Shown piece after piece: positions 51,387-59,387 of a stretch of DNA of 64,000 nucleotides. The DNA is taken from contig JBAQQB010000044.1 in assembly GCA_049306275.1 (NCBI GenBank), forward strand, positions 68,180 through 132,179, read 5' to 3'. Position numbers and translations under genes: made by a program. The notes under the pieces were generated by a model. The model saw only the letters and a program-made list of their open reading frames with translations. It was not told the DNA's origin and did not search any database. This DNA comes from JADJTT01 sp049306275 (lineage in GTDB: Bacteria; Bacteroidota; Bacteroidia; Chitinophagales; Saprospiraceae). Positions within the stretch are counted from its first letter, which is position 1; every line of letters begins with the position of its first letter.

Positions 51387-53115
51387 GGGCAGGTTTTTTT
51401 TGCGGAGCCAGTTCGATGACGTACACTTCTTCGCCGACGGGCACGTTGCCGCCGTATAGGTTGAGCAGGTGGTCGCGGTATTTTTCGAGCACTTTGCCGG
51501 GGGCCACCTTCATAGACGGGGTCAGCGTCTGGTCGTCGAGCGACAGTTCGCCGAGTATCAATGCCGCGGACTTGATCTTGGAAAATTTCTGGCCGATGCT
51601 TTTGTTGGCGATTTCGAGGCAGCCGGTCATGCACCGGCCCAGTTCGTTGAGGTTTCGGGGGCAGAAGCAGCCATGCCTGGGGGTAAGTTCGTAGCTGGGC
51701 TGGTCGAAGAGCTTGGGGTTGGGGAAGATGAGGGCGACCGGATAGTCTTGCCCATTGCCGGAGACCACTACGTACTGCACGTAGTGGCATTTGAGTTCGA
51801 TGGCGCGTTCCAGGTCGGAGGGGATCACTTTTTCTCCGTTCGACAGCTTGAAAATGCGGTCTTTGCGGGAGATGAGGTAGAGTCCCTTCGCAGAGAGCCG
51901 CCCCACGTCGCCGGTCCGGTACCAGCCATCGGAGGTAAAAGCGCTGGCGTTGGCTTCTTCGTTGCGGTAATAGCCGGTCATGACATTGGGGCCTTTGACC
52001 TGTATTTCGCCGTCTTCGGCGATGCGCAGGCTGATGCCGGGGATGGGTTTACCCACCAGTCCGGGCTCTCTTTTAAGGGAGGGGTCGGTGAGGGTACAGC
52101 AGGGTGAGGTTTCGGTCAGGCCCCAACCTTCTATGACCGGTATGCCCCGGTCTTCGAATTCGAGGGAGATACGTTCAGGCAGGGAGGCCGCAGCGGTGAA
52201 GATGAACCGCAGGCCGGAGTTGAAGAGGATATTTTCGGCCTCGGGGCTTTGCCGCGCCAGGTCGAACAGGCTCTGGTAGACTCTCGGCACGCTGAAGAAC
52301 ACGGTGGGCCGTACTTGTTGCCAGTTGTCGAATATGCTCTCGGGTTCTTTGCCGTAGCTGCTCTCCAGCGAGTAGGCCGCGCCGTTGTAAAGGGCGGAGA
52401 ATAGTTCGAAGATACCGCCGAAGCTATGGTGCCAGGGCAGGTAGGAGAGGAAGCGGTCGCGTTCGGAAATGCCGAGCACTTTGGCCAGCGCCGCTTGCTG
52501 CGACAGGATGTTCTGGTGGGTGAGCTGCACGCACTTGGGCGTTCCCATGGTGCCGGAGGTGTACATGTTGAGGCAAATGGTCTGCGGCGGCAGGTCTTTG
52601 CCCGGGAATGCGAAATCGGCTGGCGCCGGTTTGAGCAGGTGGCTGAAGGGAGTGGTGGCGGCATGCCGTTCGCTGTCGTTGAAGATAAAAATCTGTCTTA
52701 TCTGGGGAATGGCCCCCGTGTTGGCCATTTGGGTATCGCTTTCGACGGCCAGCCAGTTGGCGTCGGAGTGGTTGATGAGCAGTTCAGCGGTTTTTTCTTT
52801 AAAATGGGCAAAGATGGGCACGGCGATGCCGCCGCAGGCCATGACGGCCAGCTCGGTTTCCAGCATTTGCAGGCAATTGCGGGAGAAAATGACCATCTTG
52901 TCGCCCGGTGAAAACCCTCTTTCCTGCAGATTCCAGGCTATATTCCGGATATCCGTGAAGCAATCCTGCCAGGAGATGCCCCGGTATTGCCCTTCCGCGT
53001 CTTTTTCCGCGAATACCGTTTTGTCGTGAAAACGGCGGGCATTTCTCGCCAGCAGGGTAGAGACGTTGGGGAGAATTTCGTCCATGGCAGTTTGGGCGTG
53101 CAGTTCTTTCATCAT
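51364..53115 (-). CDS. AMP-binding acyl/aryl-CoA ligase
   Basis: A 583-aa adenylate-forming enzyme. ATP P-loop YTSGTMGTPKCVQLTH (about 189-204), LPWHHSFGG, GWGLTETSP (about 341-349), and the hinge WYRTGDVGRLSAKGLYLISRKDRIFKLSNGEKV. The overall form is of the long-chain acyl-CoA synthetase (FadD15/AMP-forming) group more than the classical benzoate-CoA ligase group. By position it may activate an aromatic or alicyclic acid for this pathway, but the substrate is uncertain. It follows bcrD by 18 nt. Confidence 0.85.
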   Translation of the reverse strand: MMKELHAQTAMDEILPNVSTLLARNARRFHDKTVFAEKDAEGQYRGISWQDCFTDIRNIAWNLQERGFSPGDKMVIFSRNCLQMLETELAVMACGGIAVPIFAHFKEKTAELLINHSDANWLAVESDTQMANTGAIPQIRQIFIFNDSERHAATTPFSHLLKPAPADFAFPGKDLPPQTICLNMYTSGTMGTPKCVQLTHQNILSQQAALAKVLGISERDRFLSYLPWHHSFGGIFELFSALYNGAAYSLESSYGKEPESIFDNWQQVRPTVFFSVPRVYQSLFDLARQSPEAENILFNSGLRFIFTAAASLPERISLEFEDRGIPVIEGWGLTETSPCCTLTDPSLKREPGLVGKPIPGISLRIAEDGEIQVKGPNVMTGYYRNEEANASAFTSDGWYRTGDVGRLSAKGLYLISRKDRIFKLSNGEKVIPSDLERAIELKCHYVQYVVVSGNGQDYPVALIFPNPKLFDQPSYELTPRHGCFCPRNLNELGRCMTGCLEIANKSIGQKFSKIKSAALILGELSLDDQTLTPSMKVAPGKVLEKYRDHLLNLYGGNVPVGEEVYVIELAPQKKPAHVQDQID

Positions 53116-53133
53116 TTTCTGATTTAGAAAGCG

Positions 53134-54000
53134 TTACACAATTTGCATAGAGGGCAGCGCGGTTTTTTCTTTGAGTTTAAAATAGCGGAACCCGCCCCAC
53201 AATGCGGCGCCGATGGCTCCGGAGTAGATGGCATCGGGGTGGGAGATGAATTCGAGGTTGCCTTTTTTGTTTTCCGCGGCCAATTCGCGGATAGCCTGGA
53301 TCATGCCCACATTCATTCCCATGCCTCCAACCAGGGCGACGGGCGATTCGGCGCGCAGGGAGCCCAGGAGCTTGATGACGCGCTGCGCGATGGAGATGTT
53401 GATGCCCTTGACGATATTGGGCGTGGACAATCCTTTGGATACCAGGTTGATGACGTCGGTTTCGGCCAGTACGGCGCAAATGCCGGAGGGCACTTCCGGT
53501 TTTTCGGCTTTGAGGGATATCTCGCCGACTTCTTCCACGGCGAGCCCCAGGTAACGGGAGATGTTTTCGATAAACTGGCCGGAGCCGGAAGCGCATTGGC
53601 CGGTCATTTTGTAGTCGAGCACTTTTCCGCGGGGGTCGGTTTTGATGGCCCGCACATAGAGGCCTCCCATGTCGACCACCGTTTTTGCGCCCGGAGCGAA
53701 AAAGATACCGCCCCTGGCATGAGAGGTCATGCTGTAAAAGTGGCCGGTTTTCCTTTCCACCATCTCCCCTTCGCCGGTGGAGGCGAGGTAGGCGATATCG
53801 CGGCCATAGTCCAGGTTATTGCGTTGGAGCACCATGTCTACGGTTTCCCGGGCCACGTCTTTTGGGTCGCGCTTCCTGATTTTTTCAGTTTGCTTGTCGA
53901 TCAGGCGGTGGCCGGAAGCGAGGGGATCGTAGCTCATCAGCGCTACCTTTACATAGCTGCCGCCTACGTCGGCGCCCATTGTATAGATTGGCTGTTGCAT
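53134..54000 (-). CDS. bcrD: Benzoyl-CoA reductase ATPase subunit BcrD
   Basis: A 288-aa ASKHA-fold ATPase. ATP-site motifs GADVGGSYVKVAL (9-21), VVDMGGLYVRAIK and GGMGMNVGM. Cluster-bridging Cys in TGQCASGSGQFIENI and in SGICAVLAETDVINL. With BcrA it hydrolyses ATP and injects low-potential electrons into BcrBC. The length is close to the 282 aa of Thauera BcrD. It is the last of the contiguous bcrCBAD set, in the same gene order as Thauera. Confidence 0.92.
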   Translation of the reverse strand: MQQPIYTMGADVGGSYVKVALMSYDPLASGHRLIDKQTEKIRKRDPKDVARETVDMVLQRNNLDYGRDIAYLASTGEGEMVERKTGHFYSMTSHARGGIFFAPGAKTVVDMGGLYVRAIKTDPRGKVLDYKMTGQCASGSGQFIENISRYLGLAVEEVGEISLKAEKPEVPSGICAVLAETDVINLVSKGLSTPNIVKGINISIAQRVIKLLGSLRAESPVALVGGMGMNVGMIQAIRELAAENKKGNLEFISHPDAIYSGAIGAALWGGFRYFKLKEKTALPSMQIV

Positions 54001-54018
54001 GTTTTGTCTTTTGTTTGT

Positions 54019-55449
54019 TTAGAGGGATTCGTTTTCGGCAGGTTCCGCGGATTTGCTTGCCTTGGGCAGGTCGGCGCTGATGTTTCTGCGGGCGAACATG
54101 GCGCCGCCCAAGGCCCCCATGAAGATGGAGTCGGTATGGATGTTCATCGTTACTTCTCCGTAGGCTTCGGTAACCATTTGCCTGACGTAGCGCAGTACGG
54201 CCTGGTTGCGGGCCACGCCCCCGGTGAAGGTGAACTCGTTTTTCACACCCCCGGAGCGGGCGATGAGCGACATGGCGCGCTGGACGATGGCCTTATGCAG
54301 GCCGGCCAGGATATTGGGCCGTTCTTCCCCGTTGTGGAGGAGTTCTTTGACTTCGGCGCCGGCGAAGACGGTGCAGGTGGAGCAGATCGTGGTTTCCCTG
54401 GTAGCTGTCAGGGCTTCGGGGCCCAGTTCGTTGAGCGAGAGGCCGAACTCGTCGGCGATGTACCCCAGGTAGCGGCCGCAGCCGGCCGCGCAGCGGTCGT
54501 TCATGTGGAAGCTGGTGACCAGGCCGTGGCTGTCTACCTGAATGGCCTTGGTGTCCTGCCCGCCGATGTCGAGCACGGTGCGGGTGTTGGGAAAGACGGC
54601 GTGTGCGCCGAAAGCGTGGCAGAGGATTTCCGACTTGATACAGTCTTCCGGGAAGGGGAGGAGCGCCCTGCCGTAGCCTGTCCCTACCATTCGGGAGATG
54701 TGGATTTCTTCGTTTACGATATCCTCGATGTGTTCGCGCAGGGAGAGTTCCACGCTTTTGTAGTTGTTTCTGACGGCATTGAGTTCTGCGTAGTACCAGT
54801 CTTCGTGCCTGGCCTCCTCAGGCTGGTCGGCCAGCCCCTGGTATTTTTCTTCCAGAATGGCCATGGACTCCAGAACGAGTTCCTTGAAGTTGTACCTGAC
54901 CATTTCGTTTTCTACCGGGGTGATGCTTTTGTCGAATGCGAGCATGAGGGGTTCATAGAAAGCAGCGCCTTTTTTCGCGACCTCCGCGTTGTAGTGCTCG
55001 CTGACGATATCGCGGAAAAACTGGTTTTTCGAGCCGAGGTCTTCGTTGATGAAGCCATAGCGGATGCGGGGGCGGATGGTTTCGATGATCTCGCCCAGCT
55101 TTGCGGCGATTTCATCCCGGTTGCCCAACGGGAAGACGGCCACGGTCTTGCGCAGGGTGTCTTCCAGGCTGTCCATGCGCCGTTTGAACTGTTGGTATTG
55201 GAATACGGCCCTGATGTCGGCCATGTATTTTTTAAATTCCGGCCGCAGTTCCATGTCCTGCTGGATGCGGTTGGAAAGGAGGTTGAAGCGGGCGTCGTAG
55301 ATTGCTTCTTCGCGGGCGATATCAGCCGCGACCTTGTAGTTGGCCCTCGTATTGGTGATACCCCTGCCGACGATCTCATCTTTTTCGTTGATGATGACCG
55401 CTTTGGAGGTGGTGGAGCCCAAGTCGATGCCGAGGTAGTACTTGCTCAT
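54019..55449 (-). CDS. bcrA: Benzoyl-CoA reductase ATPase subunit BcrA
   Basis: A 476-aa ASKHA ATPase. YLGIDLGSTTSKAVI (5-19), VLDIGGQDTKAIQ, the 4Fe-4S bridging cysteines in DRCAAGCGRYLGYIAD and TICSTCTVFAGAEV, and FTFTGGVARNQAVLRY. Residues about 40-240 form the large helical insertion that distinguishes BcrA from HgdC-type activators. It pairs with BcrD. Slightly longer than Thauera BcrA because of a polar C-terminal tail. Confidence 0.93.
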   Translation of the reverse strand: MSKYYLGIDLGSTTSKAVIINEKDEIVGRGITNTRANYKVAADIAREEAIYDARFNLLSNRIQQDMELRPEFKKYMADIRAVFQYQQFKRRMDSLEDTLRKTVAVFPLGNRDEIAAKLGEIIETIRPRIRYGFINEDLGSKNQFFRDIVSEHYNAEVAKKGAAFYEPLMLAFDKSITPVENEMVRYNFKELVLESMAILEEKYQGLADQPEEARHEDWYYAELNAVRNNYKSVELSLREHIEDIVNEEIHISRMVGTGYGRALLPFPEDCIKSEILCHAFGAHAVFPNTRTVLDIGGQDTKAIQVDSHGLVTSFHMNDRCAAGCGRYLGYIADEFGLSLNELGPEALTATRETTICSTCTVFAGAEVKELLHNGEERPNILAGLHKAIVQRAMSLIARSGGVKNEFTFTGGVARNQAVLRYVRQMVTEAYGEVTMNIHTDSIFMGALGGAMFARRNISADLPKASKSAEPAENESL

Positions 55450-55452
55450 AAC

Positions 55453-56742
55453 TTATGCGGTTTCGGCTGCCTGAATGATTTTTCGTTGCGCCAGCATCTG
55501 GAAGTAGGATTCCAGGCGGTTTTTGATATTGGAATAGGAGAAATACCGGGGGTCGACGAGGTCGGACTCTATGAATCCCACAGGTACTTCGAGGCGGTCT
55601 TCGATCTCGCGCATCATGCTCAGCTGGCCTGCGGAGAAGGAGTTGCAACTCTTGATGGAGTTGGTAATGTACCCATCGGCTTCGTATTCCCGGATAAATT
55701 TGGACAACAGATCGATGCGTTGCGGCAGGTTCATGTTGGTATAGCAGTTCATGCAGTATTCGGCCAGAGATTCGAGCGGGCGTTCCGGGTCGTGGCGCCA
55801 GCCCAGGTCGTACACGCCGCCGACCTTGGTGTAGGAAGAGGCGACGATGACGGCGCCCATGTCGTAAAAAATCTTCCAGAATTCGCGGAAGTTGGTCCAG
55901 TTGGGGGGGCCTTCGACCACGAGGCGGTATTTTTCTTCTTTCAATTCGCCTTCCGGTGTGATGGGCCCCAGGCCCAGGCGGATGCGCTCCTGAATTTCGT
56001 CGTAGAGGGCTTTGTAGTAATCGACAGCTTCCTGCGTTCCCCTGAACCCTATGTTGATGGGGCCGATATAATAGACGCCTGCGAAATAGGCGTCGATAGG
56101 GGAAGGCTTGTGCTTGGTAGTGTCGAATATTTTGGTGATCCAGTCTTCGGCTTCCTTCGACAGGGCGAGTATTCTTTTCAGTTTTTCCTCGTCGAAAGCG
56201 ATTCCGGTCACGGCTTCCATTTGGGGAATGACTTCCTCCCGAAGTTGCCTGACCATGTATTCCGTCATGGCGGGGGTGATTTCCCCGTTTTCCTGGTAAG
56301 GTGTATGGATCATGACGACTTTGGCTTCGGGGTACTCCCGCTTGAGCGTTTCAAACCATTTCATGAAGGTGAAGCAGCCCGTATAGCTCAGCAGCAGGAT
56401 GTCGGGCGGAGGCAGGGGTTGGCCGGTGGGGCCGATATTGCCTTTGAGCATCATGCCGACGTCGCATTTGACGTAGGTGCAGACGTCTTCGGAATGGGCG
56501 TTGCGCTCGGCCTCCTTGATGTAGCCTGCCGATTTTTTCCGCATGGCGTTCTGCAGGGCGTTGATCTCCGGGTATACGGGGAGCATATCGAAGGTGCGGA
56601 TCAGTTCGGAGAGGTTGCCGGGCACGAAGGTATAGCAAACCTTTTTGCCGGTGTCTTTCGCGGCGGCGAGGTCGTTGAACAGGCCTTCGATCATTTCTTT
56701 CTGAAGGACCATGCTGAGTTCTTTCTGCGCTTCTTTGGACAT
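55453..56742 (-). CDS. bcrB: Benzoyl-CoA reductase catalytic subunit BcrB
   Basis: A 429-aa catalytic subunit of class I (ATP-dependent) benzoyl-CoA reductase. VCYTFVPGNLSELIRTFDMLPVYPEIN near 35-61, CTYVKCDVGMMLKG, LSYTGCFTFMKWFE, and SIKSCNSFSAGQLSMMREIE near 370-389 carry the conserved cluster-binding and substrate-pocket residues. With BcrC it reduces benzoyl-CoA to cyclohexa-1,5-diene-1-carbonyl-CoA. The length equals Thauera BcrB within a few residues. It lies between bcrC (3-nt gap) and bcrA. Confidence 0.93.
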   Translation of the reverse strand: MSKEAQKELSMVLQKEMIEGLFNDLAAAKDTGKKVCYTFVPGNLSELIRTFDMLPVYPEINALQNAMRKKSAGYIKEAERNAHSEDVCTYVKCDVGMMLKGNIGPTGQPLPPPDILLLSYTGCFTFMKWFETLKREYPEAKVVMIHTPYQENGEITPAMTEYMVRQLREEVIPQMEAVTGIAFDEEKLKRILALSKEAEDWITKIFDTTKHKPSPIDAYFAGVYYIGPINIGFRGTQEAVDYYKALYDEIQERIRLGLGPITPEGELKEEKYRLVVEGPPNWTNFREFWKIFYDMGAVIVASSYTKVGGVYDLGWRHDPERPLESLAEYCMNCYTNMNLPQRIDLLSKFIREYEADGYITNSIKSCNSFSAGQLSMMREIEDRLEVPVGFIESDLVDPRYFSYSNIKNRLESYFQMLAQRKIIQAAETA

Positions 56743-56745
56743 GGT

Positions 56746-57951
56746 TCAGGATATTGGCTGGTTGGCGATGAGGGCTTCCGCGGGTTCGTCTTCCCAGAGC
56801 TTGATGGAGTCTGAGAAGGCCCCTACCTGTTCTTTGATGACCTTGAACTGGTTGATATTTTCGCTGTATTGGAAGGCGATATAGCGGATGCCCATTTTAT
56901 TGAAAGCATTCTGGAAAATCGGCGCGTCGAGCAGGCTGGGGTCGCAGAAGCTGGCCGAAGCAAAGATGACGCCGTCGGCGCCCCTGTCGCGGACGATTTT
57001 TGCCAGGCGGTACTCCTTGGGGTCGTGGACGTCGTAGATGGAGGAGGAGTAGCGGCTCTGCGTGAGGTATGCGTTGGCGATGGCGTCGAGGGGTTGTTCG
57101 GAGCCGGCGTTGATGTCTCCCTGGATCATACGTGAGCCGAGCATGAAGTCGTCGTCGACAATGTAGCACCCTGCCTCTTCGATGGAGCGGATGAGGCCGA
57201 TGGCGGGTTGTTCGCAGAACGCGCCCGACACGACGACCTTGACTTTGTCCTGGGGCGCGCCAAGGTCCTGGCGAACGTGTGCGGCGACCCGCTCCAGGAT
57301 ATCGTTGTGCTCTTCAACGGGTATGACCGTTCCGGCCCGCAGGATGTAGTAGAGGTCTTCCATGGTGAGCCGCCAGGGATAGTGCTGCCGGATGTCGTAG
57401 AGGTTTTCGATGAGGCGGCGGTTCCGGTTGTAAAGTGCGATGGCGTTATTCAGGCGGCCAGCTGTGATTTCCACTCCGTTGATCTCGCGGATATAGGAGA
57501 GGATATGCTCCATCTCATGGCGGTAAAAGGTTCCGCCGATGCCGGGCAGGAAGTTTTGCGGAAAATCCAGGTATTTGACGAATTTGCCGATCTTCTTCTG
57601 TCTGAAAATGCCGGAAAGGTTGCGGAGCACATCGCAGATCGAGGGGAACACGAAGCCGTCAAAGTGGTCCATTTGCTTATCGAGGGCCAGTTCCAGGATA
57701 CTTCTGGGGATGTGGCAGATATAGGACTGGTAATAGGCATCTCCTTTGATGACCTGTTTGCGGTCGCCACCTCCGAAAATCCCCACTGCCAGGCCGCCTG
57801 CGGCATGGACGATTTCTCTGGGAAAATAGATCGGCATGTAGCCGACGACGACCCGCCCGGCTTGTTCTTCTTTCCAGGCTTTGGCGCGGGAAAAATGCAG
57901 GTCAAATGCCCATTCCCGGCAGGTGGCAACGATTTCTTTCAGGTCGGTCAT
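56746..57951 (-). CDS. bcrC: Benzoyl-CoA reductase catalytic subunit BcrC
   Basis: A 401-aa catalytic subunit. VGYMPIYFPREIVHAAGGLAVGIFGGGD near 36-63 (compare G-x-x-P-x-Y-F-P-E-E-x-V-x-A-A-G), YQSYICHIPRSILELAL, FVFPSICDVLRNLSG and ASFCDPSLLDAP give the conserved Cys ligands of the 4Fe-4S clusters. It is the first gene of the 26-kb operon, with a 70-nt leader behind the palindromic operator at 58021-58046. The order bcrCBAD with dch, had, oah and kor matches the Thauera/Azoarcus type and not the Azo (bzd) naming order. Confidence 0.93.
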   Translation of the reverse strand: MTDLKEIVATCREWAFDLHFSRAKAWKEEQAGRVVVGYMPIYFPREIVHAAGGLAVGIFGGGDRKQVIKGDAYYQSYICHIPRSILELALDKQMDHFDGFVFPSICDVLRNLSGIFRQKKIGKFVKYLDFPQNFLPGIGGTFYRHEMEHILSYIREINGVEITAGRLNNAIALYNRNRRLIENLYDIRQHYPWRLTMEDLYYILRAGTVIPVEEHNDILERVAAHVRQDLGAPQDKVKVVVSGAFCEQPAIGLIRSIEEAGCYIVDDDFMLGSRMIQGDINAGSEQPLDAIANAYLTQSRYSSSIYDVHDPKEYRLAKIVRDRGADGVIFASASFCDPSLLDAPIFQNAFNKMGIRYIAFQYSENINQFKVIKEQVGAFSDSIKLWEDEPAEALIANQPIS

Positions 57952-58000
57952 GGTTTCCTCTTTGGTTAGGTGCGGCTTCTTTTTGACAGGCCGCTTAGTG

Positions 58001-58046
58001 TAAAGATAAGGGGATTTTTTAATTTAAGATAATTTTGTCTTAAATT
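58001..58046 (-). promoter_or_regulatory. Promoter and palindromic operator of the benzoyl-CoA operon
   Basis: The palindrome at 58021-58046 is 26 bp with two mismatched pairs and the core TTTAAGATAATTTTGTCTTA. On the minus strand it is followed by TATCTTTA at 58001-58008, a -7-like TAnnTTTG variant, and then 49 nt to the bcrC start. The site belongs to the same family as those at 8109, 21869 and 26554 and lies just downstream of an Rrf2 regulator gene. Confidence 0.7.
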
Positions 58047-58084
58047 TTAATACAGAAAAACGTTCCGCATTCACCGGAAGAAAG

Positions 58085-58522
58085 TCAATCGTTGATGCGG
58101 AGGCGTTTCCTGTGGACTTTTTCGGCCAGATCGGCCAGGGAGGTCGTCTCAAATTCGAGCTTCATGGTATCTTTTGTCGTTTTCCAGAAGTCGTGTACCG
58201 GGCATGGTGTTTCTTCGCCGCATCCCGGCAGCCCTAGCAGGCAGATATCGAAGAAGTCTTCACCGTCGATGATTTTGACGACATCAATCAGGAAAATGTC
58301 TGATGGCTCTTTTTCAAAGGCGACGCCGCCCTTTGGACCCCGGTAGGATTTCAAGAGGCCTCTTTCGGTAAGGGTTTGGAATGTCTTTGTCAGGAAGTGA
58401 AAGGAGATATCCATTTTCTCTGAAATCTCCCTGATGCTTACAAATTGGGAGGTATCTTCCTTGAGGGCCATATAAATAAGGGCCCGAAGCCCATAGACGC
58501 ATGCGTTGGAAAGTGTCTTCAC
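58085..58522 (-). CDS. Rrf2 family regulator upstream of the benzoyl-CoA operon
   Basis: A 145-aa Rrf2 protein with a GTG start. An Rrf2-type opening (SNACVYGLRALIYMAL), winged helix (IREISEKMDISFHFL, LLKSYRGPKGGVAFE) and Cys94, Cys101, Cys107 in a C-x6-C-x5-C pattern that can hold an Fe-S cluster. Paralogous to the NsrR-like regulator at 26060-26497, with the same length. Being 133 nt upstream of bcrC on the same strand, with an operator between, it probably represses the operon until oxygen or NO conditions change. The signal is inferred. Confidence 0.88.
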   Translation of the reverse strand: MKTLSNACVYGLRALIYMALKEDTSQFVSIREISEKMDISFHFLTKTFQTLTERGLLKSYRGPKGGVAFEKEPSDIFLIDVVKIIDGEDFFDICLLGLPGCGEETPCPVHDFWKTTKDTMKLEFETTSLADLAEKVHRKRLRIND

Positions 58523-58596
58523 AGGGTATTAAGACTGGTGAGGCATAAATCTAGGGAATTTTCCGGCTCGCGGTATGTGTTTTTCAGGGAATGCTG

Positions 58597-59190
58597 TCAA
58601 TCCCTCAAAAACTCCAGTTCTTCGTGCAAATCGAGGCGGGCGATGACGGAGAGGGGCTCGAACTGCCGGTCTTTTTGCCGGTGTTTGGCCACCCAATCTA
58701 CGCCGGTCAGGATATCGGACTGGATTTCGCCGAAGTGGCGGGGAATGGGCGCCCCGTCGCGGCAGGGCGTAGTGGCGATGACCGGCCGGCCGAAGGCCTG
58801 GATAAAGCTTTTGCAAAAATCGTCCTGCACTACGCGGATGGCGGCCGTGCCTTCAGGGGAGAGCACTTCGGCGGGCAGGCCAATGGGCTCTTCGTAGACG
58901 ATGGTGAGGGGGCGCTGGTGGAAGTAGAGCAGGGTCTCGATGCGCGGATGCACGTGGCGCACGTGCTTTTTGAGCATGTCGATCGAGTCTGCCAGGATGA
59001 CAAAGGGTTGTGCGGCGCTGCGGTCCTTGAGTTTCCGGAGGCGCCGGATAGCCGCGGGGTTGGTGGCGTCGCAGCCGATGGCCCAGGTGGTATCGGAGGG
59101 AAAAAGGATAAGTCCGCCGTTTCGCAGGGTTTTGATGAGCTCCTCCATATCTGTTTTGGGGAGCAGCGACAGGTAATCGTTTACGACCAT
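58597..59190 (-). CDS. Sua5/YciO/YrdC family protein
   Basis: A 197-aa protein with the YrdC fold: a strand with ILFPSDTTWAIGCDATNPAAI (about 28-48), RRLRKLKDRSAAQPFVIL (about 49-66) with the K-x-R binding motif, and AAIRVVQDDFCKS. YrdC/Sua5 proteins make threonylcarbamoyl-AMP for the t6A modification of tRNA; the YciO branch is less defined. The length without a C-terminal Sua5 domain fits TsaC/YciO. Unrelated to the neighbouring pathway. Confidence 0.88.
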   Translation of the reverse strand: MVVNDYLSLLPKTDMEELIKTLRNGGLILFPSDTTWAIGCDATNPAAIRRLRKLKDRSAAQPFVILADSIDMLKKHVRHVHPRIETLLYFHQRPLTIVYEEPIGLPAEVLSPEGTAAIRVVQDDFCKSFIQAFGRPVIATTPCRDGAPIPRHFGEIQSDILTGVDWVAKHRQKDRQFEPLSVIARLDLHEELEFLRD

Positions 59191-59387
59191 TCCTTATTCA
59201 ATTAAAAGACACAAACAAGCACTCCGCAAAGAACGCTTCTAAGCGCTCCTTGTTTAAAGTGCGCAAAAGTTAGACGGCAGTTGTATGGAAATCGCTGCCT
59301 GAAAGAATTAATTTTGACGGATTGGCGACGAAACAGGTCGCAGTTTTCTGCGTTCTTTGTTAAATAGGGTAAGGAATAAACAACGCT

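Noticed and set aside
51364..53115. Benzoate-CoA ligase (bclA/badA)
   Set aside because: The sequence form is closer to long-chain acyl-CoA synthetases, so a generic acyl/aryl-CoA ligase is safer.
53143..56814. A 1223-codon open frame antisense to bcrD, bcrA and bcrB
   Set aside because: It covers three certain genes in the opposite direction with no domain pattern. GC-rich third positions leave the antisense frame open.
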